A stretch of DNA of 64,000 nt from a beta proteobacterium L13 (GCA_000335715.1 AMYZ01000013.1:1-64000), one strand, 5' to 3'. Positions 27,237 to 35,885 are shown, counted from the first letter of the stretch. A program made the numbers and translations. Notes: generated by a model not told the origin, from the sequence alone.

Positions 27237-27562
27237 TGTTTCCTCCTTTGTTTGTCGCGAACTGCGGAAAAACAGTAATCGCTAAGGGGAAATTACGACT
27301 TTGGTGCAGGCGGCTGCTAATCGTTTTTTCTGATGTGGCAAATAAAGTTTGGCGTGCATGGTAAAAAAACACCATTGTTTACATGGGTTTGCAGTCGAGC
27401 ATTTGCTTTATTGATGCATGACATAAGCGATTTCTATGCATCTTTTTGAGACACAGCCCTTGTGGCGTAGCAGGGGCTTGTAGAGAATGGTGGGCAGCTT
27501 ATCGAAACGGGCTGAACCCGTGCGTGCGTGGCGCGCAACCTAATCTAGAGGGCAGTACAGGG
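27237..27562. other. Divergent regulatory region, acetate operon / LysR gene
   Basis: 326 AT-rich bases without a gene. They contain the inverted repeat GATGCAT (27413-27419) / ATGCATC (27436-27442) with a 16-base spacer, a run of A residues, and no clear sigma-70 pair. Promoters for yjcH-actP-acs (leftward) and the LysR gene (rightward) must lie here. Confidence 0.6.
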
Positions 27563-28444
27563 ATGGAAATCTATCAGCTGAGGACCTTTGTGACGGTGGC
27601 GCAGCAAGGCCACCTGACACAGGCTGCTGAAGTCTTGCATTTGTCCCAGCCGGCGGTGACGGCGCAGATCAAGGCAATTGAAGAAGAAGTGGGCATGCCC
27701 CTGTTCGAGCGAACCGCCGGCGGGGTGGTACTGACCCTGGCCGGGCAAGAGTTGTTACCGCAGGCCCAGGACATTCTGGCGGCTGCGCGTCAGTTGTTGA
27801 ATCATGCCCGGGGGCTAAAAGGCCAGCTTAGTGGCAAAGCACAGCTGGGCATTACCCTGACCCCGGATATCTTGCGCGTGGGGGAGCTGGTGGTACGTAT
27901 TGCCGAGCGCTACCCCCTGCTGGAAGTCTGTTTGCATCAGGGCGTAACTGGTGACGTGCTCAATGCCGTACGCAAGAAAGAGCTGGATGGTGGTTTTTAT
28001 CTGGGCAAAAACCCCTACGCCAACGTGCACACCGTACTGCTGGACCACCTGCCTTTGCGGATCGTGGCGCCACCCGGCTGGCTTTCTCGTATTAATGCGG
28101 CCAACCCCAAGGAACTAGGCCGCCTGCCCTGGGTAGGCATTTCCCAGTTTTCCAGTTTGTCCAAAATTGTCAGCGAGCTATGGCGTGAGCTGAATATTTC
28201 TCCAAAGAAAGTGTCAGAGTGCGATAACCTCTTTACGGCGATAGAGTTGGTGAAGGCTGGCGTGGGGCTATCGCTCATTCGCGAGCAGGACGCCTTGCTG
28301 GCTGCGGCCCGTGGCCAGCTTGAAGTCGTGCCGGATATCGTCAAAAGTGCCGAGTTGCAATTTGTGTTTTCGGCAGACAAAGCGGCTGATCCGGTTCTGT
28401 CTGTTCTGGTAAGCGAGTTGTCGGCTGTGTGGCAGTTGGCTTGA
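27563..28444 (+). CDS. LysR family transcriptional regulator
   Basis: 293 aa. The winged-helix domain starts MEIYQLRTFVTVAQQGHLTQAAEVLHLSQPAVTAQIKAIEEEVG, with the LysR helix-turn-helix near residues 20-40, and the ligand-binding domain follows. The start is set by the family and by ACAGGG before the ATG; a longer frame to 27446 lies in the regulatory region. It is divergent from the acetate operon, so it may control it, although most acetate operons use other regulators. The ligand is unknown. Confidence 0.9.
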   Translation: MEIYQLRTFVTVAQQGHLTQAAEVLHLSQPAVTAQIKAIEEEVGMPLFERTAGGVVLTLAGQELLPQAQDILAAARQLLNHARGLKGQLSGKAQLGITLTPDILRVGELVVRIAERYPLLEVCLHQGVTGDVLNAVRKKELDGGFYLGKNPYANVHTVLLDHLPLRIVAPPGWLSRINAANPKELGRLPWVGISQFSSLSKIVSELWRELNISPKKVSECDNLFTAIELVKAGVGLSLIREQDALLAAARGQLEVVPDIVKSAELQFVFSADKAADPVLSVLVSELSAVWQLA

Positions 28445-28473
28445 TGTAGGGTAACCCTCGGGCAGGAGTCGGT

Positions 28474-28920
28474 ATGGTCAAGGTATTCGAGCAGTATCTG
28501 GATGTATGCCAGCGTGCGCAGCAGCGCTGGATGGCCGCTCAGGCAGATTATCTGCGCCACTTTTACCCGCGTGCACTGGATGATGTGCCATTCAATCACC
28601 AGCAGATCAACCAGCGGCTGGAAGATACCTTGCAGTCTGGTGCCGCCATGATGCAGGTGTCGGCTGACATTAACCACGAACTGCTGGTGTTGGGCGAGCG
28701 CTGGGTGGGTTCGCAGCAGAAACAATGGTTGCAGTACCTGGACAAGACACCGCGTGCGCTGGCGCCGTGCTTCATGCCCCTGGACGCCGGCTTGTCCGGC
28801 TGTATGATCGCGAGCCGTGCCTCGCGCCAGATACACCATTTTGCCTCTACCCAGCTCAGCACTGCTCCGCTCAATGCGGTACGTGGTGCACAGCGCGTTT
28901 ACCGCCGCAGCATGAAATAA
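28474..28920 (+). CDS. Uncharacterised helical protein
   Basis: 148 aa, not recognised. It is mostly helical and rich in Gln, Arg and His (YLDVCQRAQQRWMAAQADYL; NHQQINQRLEDTLQSGAAMM), with no signal peptide or membrane segment. Phasin-like or DNA-associated helical proteins look like this, but no signature supports either. It starts 29 bases after the LysR gene with GGCAGGAG upstream, so it is probably cotranscribed. It is followed by a gap of about 100 bases. Confidence 0.65.
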   Translation: MVKVFEQYLDVCQRAQQRWMAAQADYLRHFYPRALDDVPFNHQQINQRLEDTLQSGAAMMQVSADINHELLVLGERWVGSQQKQWLQYLDKTPRALAPCFMPLDAGLSGCMIASRASRQIHHFASTQLSTAPLNAVRGAQRVYRRSMK

Positions 28921-29022
28921 CCCTGCACTTTGCTGGTGTTTCTGTCGTACAAGCCTCGTTAGAATATTTGCCACCCAGCCTGCGCGTTGTTACTGCTGCA
29001 GGCTGGGTGTGTTTCTTTCATG

Positions 29023-29877
29023 CTATGTTTTTCGCCCAGCCAGACTACCCATGATCGCGCCGCCCAGAATCAGCGTGGCGGCTATCCAGCTGGTGCTGTT
29101 CATGGTGCCCAGGCCGCTGGCTGCCAGCGTCATGGTGGAGAGGAGCGGGGTAAGGTAAGACAAGGCGCCAATTTGGCGTGGGTCGGCCGATTTCATGGCG
29201 ATATTCCAGAAAAAGAACGATAGCCCCAGCGGCCCTATGCCCATGGCCAGTAGCGCCAGCCATTCTTGTTTGTCCGGCAGGATGGCAGGCTCAAACGCTA
29301 GGTGGCACAGGCCGGCCAGCACGGCTGATGCCAGGCAAAAACCGCCTACGGCAGCATTGGGGAAGGCAGGAAGTTTGCGGGTTTGCAGGCTGTAGCAGGC
29401 CCAGGTAAAAGCAGCAGCCAGGGCAAAGATGAACCCTACAGGCAGTACTGACGGCAGCTGCAGCTGGCCCTTGGTCACAATCAGTGCCGCACCGCTAAAA
29501 CCGCATAGCGAAGCCACAATATGCGGCCAACGTAGCGTGCCCAGCTTGAAAACGGGGCTAAGTAGCACAATCAGTAATGGCCACAAGTAATTCAGCAGAT
29601 TGGCTTCGAGTGCTGGCGCGGTGCGAAATGCGGTAAATAGCAGGCAATGATAGCCAAATATACCGGCCACGCCAGTGATGAAGGTTTTTGCCGGAACGCG
29701 CCATTGTGCAATTTGCCGGATGCTCAAGAGAGAGCCAATTGCCAGCGCAATGGCGGTTACCAGAAAAGGTGGTAATCGTTGGGTGAAGGTGCCCAAGCTT
29801 GCCAGGGATGACCACAATAGAATAGCCATCAGGGCATAAACGAGTGGGTGAGTCGCGGTCGTGTGTGTGTTTGGCAT
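29023..29877 (-). CDS. EamA/DMT family transporter
   Basis: A predicted inner-membrane metabolite exporter of the drug/metabolite transporter superfamily, 284 aa with ten hydrophobic helices in two EamA halves (first at about residue 10, second starting near AAAFTWACYSL at about residue 150). The start at 29877 (MPNTHTTATHPLVYALMAILLWSS) is chosen over 29925 because the extra 16 residues are charged and poor. It is divergent from ygfZ. The substrate is unknown; amino acids are common. Confidence 0.87.
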   Translation of the reverse strand: MPNTHTTATHPLVYALMAILLWSSLASLGTFTQRLPPFLVTAIALAIGSLLSIRQIAQWRVPAKTFITGVAGIFGYHCLLFTAFRTAPALEANLLNYLWPLLIVLLSPVFKLGTLRWPHIVASLCGFSGAALIVTKGQLQLPSVLPVGFIFALAAAFTWACYSLQTRKLPAFPNAAVGGFCLASAVLAGLCHLAFEPAILPDKQEWLALLAMGIGPLGLSFFFWNIAMKSADPRQIGALSYLTPLLSTMTLAASGLGTMNSTSWIAATLILGGAIMGSLAGRKT

Positions 29878-29970
29878 GGTTTTGTGACGGTTTTTTATTT
29901 GTTTCGGGCGACAGGGTTCAGGCATTCTGAATGCTGTGCCTGCTTAGATCAATATTTATTGAGGTGTGCG

Positions 29971-30957
29971 ATGCAGCAGCTAATAGAACAGTGGCTAGTA
30001 GAGAATGAGGGTGAAATCCGTGACGGCGACGAGCTGAAATTGCCAGCTTATGTACAACAGTTGGCCGCAGTGGAAGCCGGGCGGGCGTATTCCTTGCTGA
30101 GCAAGTATGCCTTGCTGCATATCCATGGTGATGACGCGACTACTTTTCTGCAGGGGCAATTTTCTTGCGATGTGGCGGCGATTGCTGCGGGTGGGGTAAC
30201 GCTGGGCAGCTATTCCAATGCCAAGGGTCGTATGCAGGCGACCTTTATTCTGGCCGGCGTGGCGGGGCAATATTATCTGCTGTTGCGCAAGGATATTGCC
30301 GAGGGTTTCCGCCGTCGCCTGAGCATGTTTGTTTTGCGTGCCAAAGTAAAAATCGACGCCGTGACAGAGCAGTATGCGCTGTGGCTGCAGCAGGATGCGC
30401 AGGCGGTACAGCCTGCCTTGATCGATGTGCATGAAGGTGGCCTGCAGTTGTCGATAGGTCATGGCATGATGCTGCGCCTTGTCAGTCAGCCTCAGCCCAT
30501 GCTCTGGCAGCAGGGGTTGCAGGCGGTAGGAAGTGTGGCGGCTGATTATCTGTTTATTCGTGCCGGCCTGGGGTGGGTATCGCAGGCTACATTTGAAGAA
30601 TTCGTGCCGCAAATGCTGAACCTGGAATTGCTTGGCGGTATCAGCTTCAAGAAGGGTTGCTATCCGGGGCAGGAAATTGTGGCACGTACGCAATATCTGG
30701 GCAAAGTAAAGCGCCGTTTGTACCGTGCCAATGTGCGTGGCGCCAGCGTAAAAGAGGGCGCAGCGATTATTACGGCTGCTACTGGTGATCAGGTTATTGG
30801 CCGGGTAGTGTTGGCGGCGGAAATGGCAGATGGCAGTGTGGCGTGCTTGCTGGTGCTGCAGCACACTGCATGGGAAGGGCAGCCGGTGTTGCAGGGTAAT
30901 CCCGATGCCGTAATAGAAAAACAGTCTTTGCCATATAATCTACCGGATGCTGATTGA
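29971..30957 (+). CDS. ygfZ: Folate-binding protein YgfZ (Fe-S cluster repair/assembly)
   Basis: A tetrahydrofolate-binding protein needed for some Fe-S enzymes, including MiaB-type and RimO-type radical SAM proteins in E. coli. It is 328 aa. The family signature is KGCYPGQEIVARTQY near residue 230, with the T-fold segment LLHIHGDDATTFLQGQFSCD near residue 46. A GTG-rich leader precedes the ATG; a longer frame to 29848 reads through the promoter. The 98-base AT-rich gap downstream leads to an H-NS gene. Confidence 0.93.
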   Translation: MQQLIEQWLVENEGEIRDGDELKLPAYVQQLAAVEAGRAYSLLSKYALLHIHGDDATTFLQGQFSCDVAAIAAGGVTLGSYSNAKGRMQATFILAGVAGQYYLLLRKDIAEGFRRRLSMFVLRAKVKIDAVTEQYALWLQQDAQAVQPALIDVHEGGLQLSIGHGMMLRLVSQPQPMLWQQGLQAVGSVAADYLFIRAGLGWVSQATFEEFVPQMLNLELLGGISFKKGCYPGQEIVARTQYLGKVKRRLYRANVRGASVKEGAAIITAATGDQVIGRVVLAAEMADGSVACLLVLQHTAWEGQPVLQGNPDAVIEKQSLPYNLPDAD

Positions 30958-31009
30958 TTGTAATGGCTTGTTTGTGCAATATAAGCTTGACTAAAGTTAC
31001 TTGGGTGAC

Positions 31010-31020
31010 TAACTTAGTTA
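31010..31020 (+). promoter_or_regulatory. Palindrome in the H-NS gene promoter
   Basis: TAACTTAGTTA, a perfect 11-base palindrome in an AT-rich leader, 23 bases after a TTGACT -35-like box (30987-30992). H-NS family genes are often autoregulated, but the factor here is unknown. Confidence 0.35.
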
Positions 31021-31054
31021 AAGTTTAATATTGTTCGGTCAAGGGGAGTTGTAA

Positions 31055-31387
31055 ATGGAACTGTCTACTGTTGATTTTGCAGAACTGCTGCAACTGCGTG
31101 CTGATGTGGATGCGGAAATTCGTCGTCGCGAAAGCGAAGAAAAAGCCAAGGCCGCCAAACAGGTGCTGGAGCTGATCCGTACTCATGGCCTGGATATCGA
31201 AGATATCGCCAGTAAATCCGCCAAGCTGGGTTCTGCTCCTGCTGCCGGCACCCGTAAACCGGTAGAAGCCAAGTATCGTCACCCGGACGATGCCAGCCTG
31301 TCGTGGACTGGTCGTGGTCGCAAGCCGCTGTGGGTTGTGGCTTGGCTCGACGCTGGCCATGCACTGGAAGCACTGCAGATTAAATAA
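31055..31387 (+). CDS. H-NS histone family nucleoid protein
   Basis: 110 aa. The N-terminal helix is an oligomerisation coiled coil (LLQLRADVDAEIRRRESEEKAKAA). The C-terminal DNA-binding domain has the H-NS core SWTGRGRKPLWV near residue 87, preceded by KYRHPDDASL. It is predicted to bind AT-rich DNA and silence genes. AAGGGGAG precedes the ATG. It has its own AT-rich promoter and a terminator. It may be one of several paralogues, as betaproteobacteria often carry many. Confidence 0.92.
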   Translation: MELSTVDFAELLQLRADVDAEIRRRESEEKAKAAKQVLELIRTHGLDIEDIASKSAKLGSAPAAGTRKPVEAKYRHPDDASLSWTGRGRKPLWVVAWLDAGHALEALQIK

Positions 31388-31407
31388 GGCTTGTTGTATT
31401 GCCAGAC

Positions 31408-31441
31408 AAACGCCATGCAGATGCATGGCGTTTTGTTTTTT
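31408..31441 (+). terminator. Terminator after the H-NS gene
   Basis: AAACGCCATGC / GCATGGCGTTT stem followed by TGTTTTTTG. A strong intrinsic terminator. Confidence 0.85.
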
Positions 31442-31513
31442 GTGACGGAATCATCGCGTATACTCAGTGTATTGAATTCTGTGCAGCCGATATATACGCT
31501 GGTGCGCAAACCT

Positions 31514-33190
31514 ATGGTCAAGCTTGATTTTTTCTCTTTTGGCAGCAAAAAAAATTCGCATCCGCTTGACTCTGTCAAGCTGATTGGCGAGTGGTATGCG
31601 CCGCTTGCGCGTGAAACCGGTCCGGTAGCGCATGCGAAGGTGAGTGAGCTGCTGATGCAGTTTAATGCCCAAAGTGAAAACTACAGCCCCGAGGCGCTTG
31701 AGGCGGTACTCGAGCTGGACAGGCTGATTTCAGTGCATCACCAGCAGCTATGCGAACAGTACTTGCTGAATACGCGCATGCCCAAGGCGCTGGAGGCACA
31801 GCTGCGTGCGCAGATACTGGGTTACGGCCGGCAGATACTGGCGGCTTACCAGCGTTTTATGGGCTTCGATCCGGATGACCGTGCAGCGGCATCGATACGC
31901 ATTCTGTTGCCGGCAGTCATTGCGCGCATGATGCATTACCTCACCGAGTTTGCCCTCTGGCAATACTATCGGCACTTTCTGCCAGACGAGATGTTCTGGC
32001 GTAACGTCAACCAGCTATTTGCCTATGCCGAGCAGCATCATATCGATGCCGTACCGGTGCAGCTGTTTGGCGAGGGAGACGTCACAACCATCCACGACCT
32101 GTACCTGTCGCTGATGATGGTGTCCACGCTGACCAGCGGTAACCTGGCTACTCGGCAAATCCGTTTTGCTTACCAGTTGTCTTTGCTTACCTCCAACAGT
32201 ATGGCCTTGGGGCAGGATTATCAGGGCGATGCCAGCTTCATGATCAATCTCTCGGTAGGTCTGCCCCCTGGCCGTGTTCGTGATGTTATGCCCAAGGGCA
32301 ATATCCGCGTATGGAGCACAGCGGACCTGGTTGACCAGCTGACGAACTGGGTGTCGATTTTCGAGTCCGGTGCCGTGCCTTCCGAGCTGAAAGCCATCAT
32401 GACGGCCGGCGTGGATGCGGGTTTATTGCGCTATCTATGTCGTGAATGGTCGGTCAGGCCTTATCTGTATGAGCGTGCCCAGCGCGTTCGTGTTGACAGC
32501 CAGCAAATTGAAGTAGCGCAACGATTTCCACAGCTGCATAAGCTGGTGCGTGAGCAGGAAGAGAAGGCGCGTGAAGATACGCGACGTACTGGCGGCAATG
32601 AAGACAATTTTGATACCGCTGACGAAGTGCGCATCTACGGCTTTGTGACCAGCCGCCGGCGCGAGCGGCAGGTGCAGCCACTGCAGCAGCAACAGAAAGA
32701 ACAGTTCCCGTTCTGGGACGTGGATAACCGCAGCGAAACCGGTTTGGGCTTGAGCTTGCCCGCCCAGGGGAATGAATGGGTGGCACTGGGTACCTTGCTC
32801 GGCTTTCGCCAGCGTGGCGATAATGACTGGTCGCTTGGGGTGGTGAGGCGCCTGCAGCGCCCAGGCCAGGACAAGCTATACCTTGGGGTGCACATCCTGA
32901 CCAATCGCCCTGTTGCCGCTGCGTTGCGGCAGGAGGAGGGCCGCTCGGTAGATCCGGCCACGCCGGGCGATATGGTATGGAACCAGGGCGAGATAGCCCT
33001 GTTTGTCCCCCTGTTGCGCGAGGGCAAAAAGCTTAATACGGTGCTGATTTCGATTGGTACCTATGCCATGGGCAAGCAGTACCAGATGGTGGCTCGCGGT
33101 AAAGTATTCCTGATCAGTCTGGGGCGGGTGGTCGAGAAGGGCACCGATTGGTGCCAGGCAGAAATTGAGCTGATCAAAACCTTATCGTAG
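31514..33190 (+). CDS. Large cytosolic protein with a probable C-terminal PilZ-like domain
   Basis: 558 aa, probably a c-di-GMP-responsive or regulatory protein. The first 350 residues are helical and unrecognised. Near residue 380 the stretch SRRRERQ fits the PilZ RxxxR motif, and about 25 residues later DNRSETGLGLSL fits (D/N)xSxxG, followed by strand-like text (VALGTLLGFRQRGDNDWSLGVVRRL). No signal or membrane segment. The start at 31514 is chosen because the longer frame (31391) runs through the upstream terminator. Family assignment is inference. Confidence 0.6.
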   Translation: MVKLDFFSFGSKKNSHPLDSVKLIGEWYAPLARETGPVAHAKVSELLMQFNAQSENYSPEALEAVLELDRLISVHHQQLCEQYLLNTRMPKALEAQLRAQILGYGRQILAAYQRFMGFDPDDRAAASIRILLPAVIARMMHYLTEFALWQYYRHFLPDEMFWRNVNQLFAYAEQHHIDAVPVQLFGEGDVTTIHDLYLSLMMVSTLTSGNLATRQIRFAYQLSLLTSNSMALGQDYQGDASFMINLSVGLPPGRVRDVMPKGNIRVWSTADLVDQLTNWVSIFESGAVPSELKAIMTAGVDAGLLRYLCREWSVRPYLYERAQRVRVDSQQIEVAQRFPQLHKLVREQEEKAREDTRRTGGNEDNFDTADEVRIYGFVTSRRRERQVQPLQQQQKEQFPFWDVDNRSETGLGLSLPAQGNEWVALGTLLGFRQRGDNDWSLGVVRRLQRPGQDKLYLGVHILTNRPVAAALRQEEGRSVDPATPGDMVWNQGEIALFVPLLREGKKLNTVLISIGTYAMGKQYQMVARGKVFLISLGRVVEKGTDWCQAEIELIKTLS

Positions 33191-33203
33191 TAATTCGGGT
33201 ACA

Positions 33204-33230
33204 AAAAAAGCCGCGTAATGCGGCTTTTTT
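33204..33230. terminator. Bidirectional terminator
   Basis: AAAAAAGCCGC-GTAAT-GCGGCTTTTTT between the convergent PilZ-like and M14 genes. Confidence 0.9.
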
Positions 33231-33244
33231 CATGTGGGGAATAT

Positions 33245-34372
33245 TTAGCGTATGGTTTTGAGCACGCCATAAATCGCACTGAGTGTTGCCTCGCCCAGAC
33301 GCAAGCTGCGCTGGCCGTTCCAGCCAGTATCGTCGTCCGGTAGGTTGTCGTTGTCCTTGAACGGCATTTCCAGTGTATAAGCCAGGCACTGGAACTGGTG
33401 ACCTACCCAGGCTGTGGCCATGGACAGGTTGGCCGCACCCGGCTCGTCCCGTGTATAGCCGTGCTCGTCCTGAAAGTCTGGTGAAGCTACTTTCAGTTGC
33501 TGTTTGAACTGTTCTTCCAGCTCGGCAATGCGCGGACTGTAGCTGGGCACGCCTTCGGTGCCGGCCACGAATACATAAGGGATGGCTTCGTCGCCATGGA
33601 TGTCCAGATACAGGTCTACGCCGGTTTCCAGCATCTTGTTGCGTACATGAAAGACTTCCGGGCTGGTTTCCAGGCTGGGGTTCAGCCATTCGCGGTTCAG
33701 GTTGGCGCCTGCTGCATTGGTGCGCAGGTTGCCCAGCACCGAGCCATCCGGGTTCATATTGGGTACCACATAGAAGGTGGCGCGATCCAGCAGGGCGCGC
33801 GAGGTGGGGTCTTGCGAATCCAGCAGGCGGGTCAGGAAACCTTCTACAAACCATTCGGCCATGGTTTCGCCTGGATGCTGGCGCGCAGTAACCCAGATTT
33901 TCAGGTCAGACTCGACCTCGTGGCCGATGGTCAGCAGGTTAATGTCACGCTGTTGTACGGTTGAGCCCAGGTCGCTTACCTGGCACAGGCCCGAACTTTG
34001 CGCCATGCCGATCAGGTTCAGGTGCTGTTCGTGCGAGTAGGGCTCGAAATAGGCGTAGTAGATGCTACCAGCCAGCGGCGCGTGTTCGATCACCAGCTCG
34101 TTGCCATCCAGATAGGTGGGGACGCGGAACCAGTTGACACGATCGTAAGAGGCGACGGCCTGATAGCCTTCCCAGCCTTTGGGGTAGGCAGTATTCTGGA
34201 TATCCAGAAAACGGATGCGGCAGGTTTCGTACGCCGCGCCTTGCAGCCGGAAGTAAAACCATTGCGCAAAGTCCGAGGCATTGTCTTTACGGATGCGCAA
34301 TTGAATGTCTTCAAATCCGTTGATGGCTACTACTTCGATGCTGCCTGCGTCGAAATTGCTACTGATTTTCAT
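33245..34372 (-). CDS. M14 family zinc carboxypeptidase (cytosolic carboxypeptidase type)
   Basis: 375 aa. Zinc ligands are visible as RQHPGET near residue 169 (His and Glu) and DIHGDE near residue 255, and the Arg/Asn substrate motif is NLNREW near residue 230. The general-base Glu is probably in YTLEMPF near residue 342. There is no signal peptide, and the N-terminal beta domain resembles the cytosolic carboxypeptidase (CCP/AGBL) type. The start is MKISSNF; a longer frame to 34468 includes a poor leader. The peptide substrate is unknown. Confidence 0.9.
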   Translation of the reverse strand: MKISSNFDAGSIEVVAINGFEDIQLRIRKDNASDFAQWFYFRLQGAAYETCRIRFLDIQNTAYPKGWEGYQAVASYDRVNWFRVPTYLDGNELVIEHAPLAGSIYYAYFEPYSHEQHLNLIGMAQSSGLCQVSDLGSTVQQRDINLLTIGHEVESDLKIWVTARQHPGETMAEWFVEGFLTRLLDSQDPTSRALLDRATFYVVPNMNPDGSVLGNLRTNAAGANLNREWLNPSLETSPEVFHVRNKMLETGVDLYLDIHGDEAIPYVFVAGTEGVPSYSPRIAELEEQFKQQLKVASPDFQDEHGYTRDEPGAANLSMATAWVGHQFQCLAYTLEMPFKDNDNLPDDDTGWNGQRSLRLGEATLSAIYGVLKTIR

Positions 34373-34456
34373 GCTGCAATGCTTCCAGTCGTTGGCTTGA
34401 TGCTGCGCATTGTAACCCTTACGCGGGCAAGCTACTACGTGCGCGCAGCAAAGAAA

Positions 34457-34480
34457 AATCCCCGCCATCGGGCGGGGATT
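34457..34480 (-). terminator. Terminator after phaP
   Basis: AATCCCCGCC-ATCG-GGCGGGGATT; on the minus strand the stem is followed by TTTCTTTGC. Confidence 0.85.
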
Positions 34481-34501
34481 CTATCTGGCATATGGCTGCA
34501 A

Positions 34502-35059
34502 TCAGGCAGCAGGGCCAGTGCGCTTTGCCGCAGCTTTTACCGCATCGGCGGTGGCGCTGGTTGCGGCTTTTACGCTGCTGTCGGCAAATTCGGCTACTTG
34601 CTGGCCGGCTTTGCTCAGGGTGCTGAAGGCGGCAGCGCTAGCGGCAAGGCCGGATTTCAGTGCATTAACGGCAGCTTCGGAACCGGCCGGTGCGTTTTTG
34701 GTCAGGGCTTCAACATTGCCGATCAGGGTTTTGTTCAGGTCGGCGATATTGCTCTCGGCCACTTTGCTCAGCTCGGTCTGGGTTTGCGACACGATGTCGT
34801 AAACGTTGCGGCTGTTGGCTACAGCTTGCTCCAGGTTCTGGGCGGCCAGTTTGTTTACGCGGGACAGCGCTTCTTGCGGGTCTTTCACGCTGCCCAGCTC
34901 GCGAGCCAGCTTCACGTTTTCTTCCAGAGTCTGTTTGGACAGCTCCAGGCTCAGTTTGGCAAAGCGCTCTGCGCTATCCAGTGTGATTTGTGCAACGCGG
35001 AAAGCGGCTTCGAAGCCATTTGCGGACAGTTTGGCGAATTGTTCGTTAGAAGTAGTCAT
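34502..35059 (-). CDS. phaP: Phasin (polyhydroxyalkanoate granule protein)
   Basis: 185 aa, coats PHA granules and limits their size. It is an amphipathic helical protein with the phasin core AKLSANGFEAAFRVAQITLDSAERFAKLSLE near residue 7 and an Ala/Lys-rich tail. The start at 35059 follows AGGATCCCAGT; a longer frame to 35152 crosses the divergent control region. It is divergent from phaR, its repressor in related organisms. Confidence 0.92.
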   Translation of the reverse strand: MTTSNEQFAKLSANGFEAAFRVAQITLDSAERFAKLSLELSKQTLEENVKLARELGSVKDPQEALSRVNKLAAQNLEQAVANSRNVYDIVSQTQTELSKVAESNIADLNKTLIGNVEALTKNAPAGSEAAVNALKSGLAASAAAFSTLSKAGQQVAEFADSSVKAATSATADAVKAAAKRTGPAA

Positions 35060-35144
35060 ACTGGGATCCTCGTAACACAATAGATGTTGATTGCATGGTT
35101 TGGCACAGCAGTGTTCTGTAGTCGCACCGTCTGAAGCGGTGTTT

Positions 35145-35159
35145 TTGTGCAATGCACAA
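35145..35159. promoter_or_regulatory. Candidate PhaR operator between phaP and phaR
   Basis: TTGTGCA-A-TGCACAA, a perfect 7+7 palindrome with one central base, 85 bases before phaP and 116 before phaR. PhaR proteins of other bacteria bind TGC-rich inverted repeats near phaP and phaR; this fits but is not proved. Confidence 0.6.
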
Positions 35160-35275
35160 TGATGATCGAATGTTAGCGTGGCTGCGGCTGGCTGACTAGG
35201 AGTTTTGCTCTAGGCTGTTGCATTTATGGTAATGTGGCGGCACACAACAAAACAGATAAGCTGGGAGAGTGTTTC

Positions 35276-35848
35276 ATGAGCGTAGAAAAACGGGTGATCA
35301 AGAAGTACCCGAACCGTCGTCTGTACGATACTGCAACCAGTTCCTATATCACGCTGGGGGATGTAAAGCAGCTGGTACTGGATAATGTGGACATTCAGGT
35401 GGTAGACGCCAAAACCCACGATGACATTACCCGTGGCGTACTGCTGCAGATCATTCTGGAGGAGGAAAGCGGTGGCTCGCCGATGTTCAGCTACGAAGTG
35501 CTGACGCAGTTCATCCGCTTTTACGGCCAGGCCATGCAAGGCATGATGGGCCCCTTCCTGGAAAAAAACCTGCAGGTTTTTGTGCAACTGCAACAAAAAA
35601 TGCAGGAGCAAACCAAGGCCATGTATGGCGACAACCCGTTGCTGGGCGCCAAACTGTGGGGTGATTTCCTGAACTTCCAGGGCCCGGCCATGCAGAACAT
35701 GATGTCCAGCTACCTGGACCAGAGCACCAATATGTTCCTGGACATGCAAAACCGCATGCAAGAGCAAGCGCGTACCATGTTTACCGGCTTTGGCTTTCCC
35801 GCCTACCCGCCAGTGCGCGAAGACGGCAAGGATGAGCCGGGCAAGTAG
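35276..35848 (+). CDS. phaR: Polyhydroxyalkanoate synthesis repressor PhaR
   Basis: 190 aa. The DNA-binding N-terminus is VIKKYPNRRLYDTATSSYITLGDVKQLV, and the PHB-accumulation domain MLLQIILEEESGG region follows (near residue 58). It represses phaP and itself until polymer titrates it away. GGGAGAG precedes the ATG; a frame to 35234 adds 14 residues that lack the family start. It ends with a terminator before rimO. Confidence 0.95.
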   Translation: MSVEKRVIKKYPNRRLYDTATSSYITLGDVKQLVLDNVDIQVVDAKTHDDITRGVLLQIILEEESGGSPMFSYEVLTQFIRFYGQAMQGMMGPFLEKNLQVFVQLQQKMQEQTKAMYGDNPLLGAKLWGDFLNFQGPAMQNMMSSYLDQSTNMFLDMQNRMQEQARTMFTGFGFPAYPPVREDGKDEPGK

Positions 35849-35885
35849 TTTTATTGCGCAGAATTTTTTATAATCCACTCCATCT

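Noticed and set aside
31391..31513. Upstream start for the PilZ-like protein
   Set aside because: The added 41 codons run through the H-NS terminator hairpin and T-tract.
35126..35135. ACCGTCTGAA resembling the Neisseria DUS GCCGTCTGAA
   Set aside because: A single 9-of-10 match. I noticed no other copies, so it is chance and not the uptake word of this genome.
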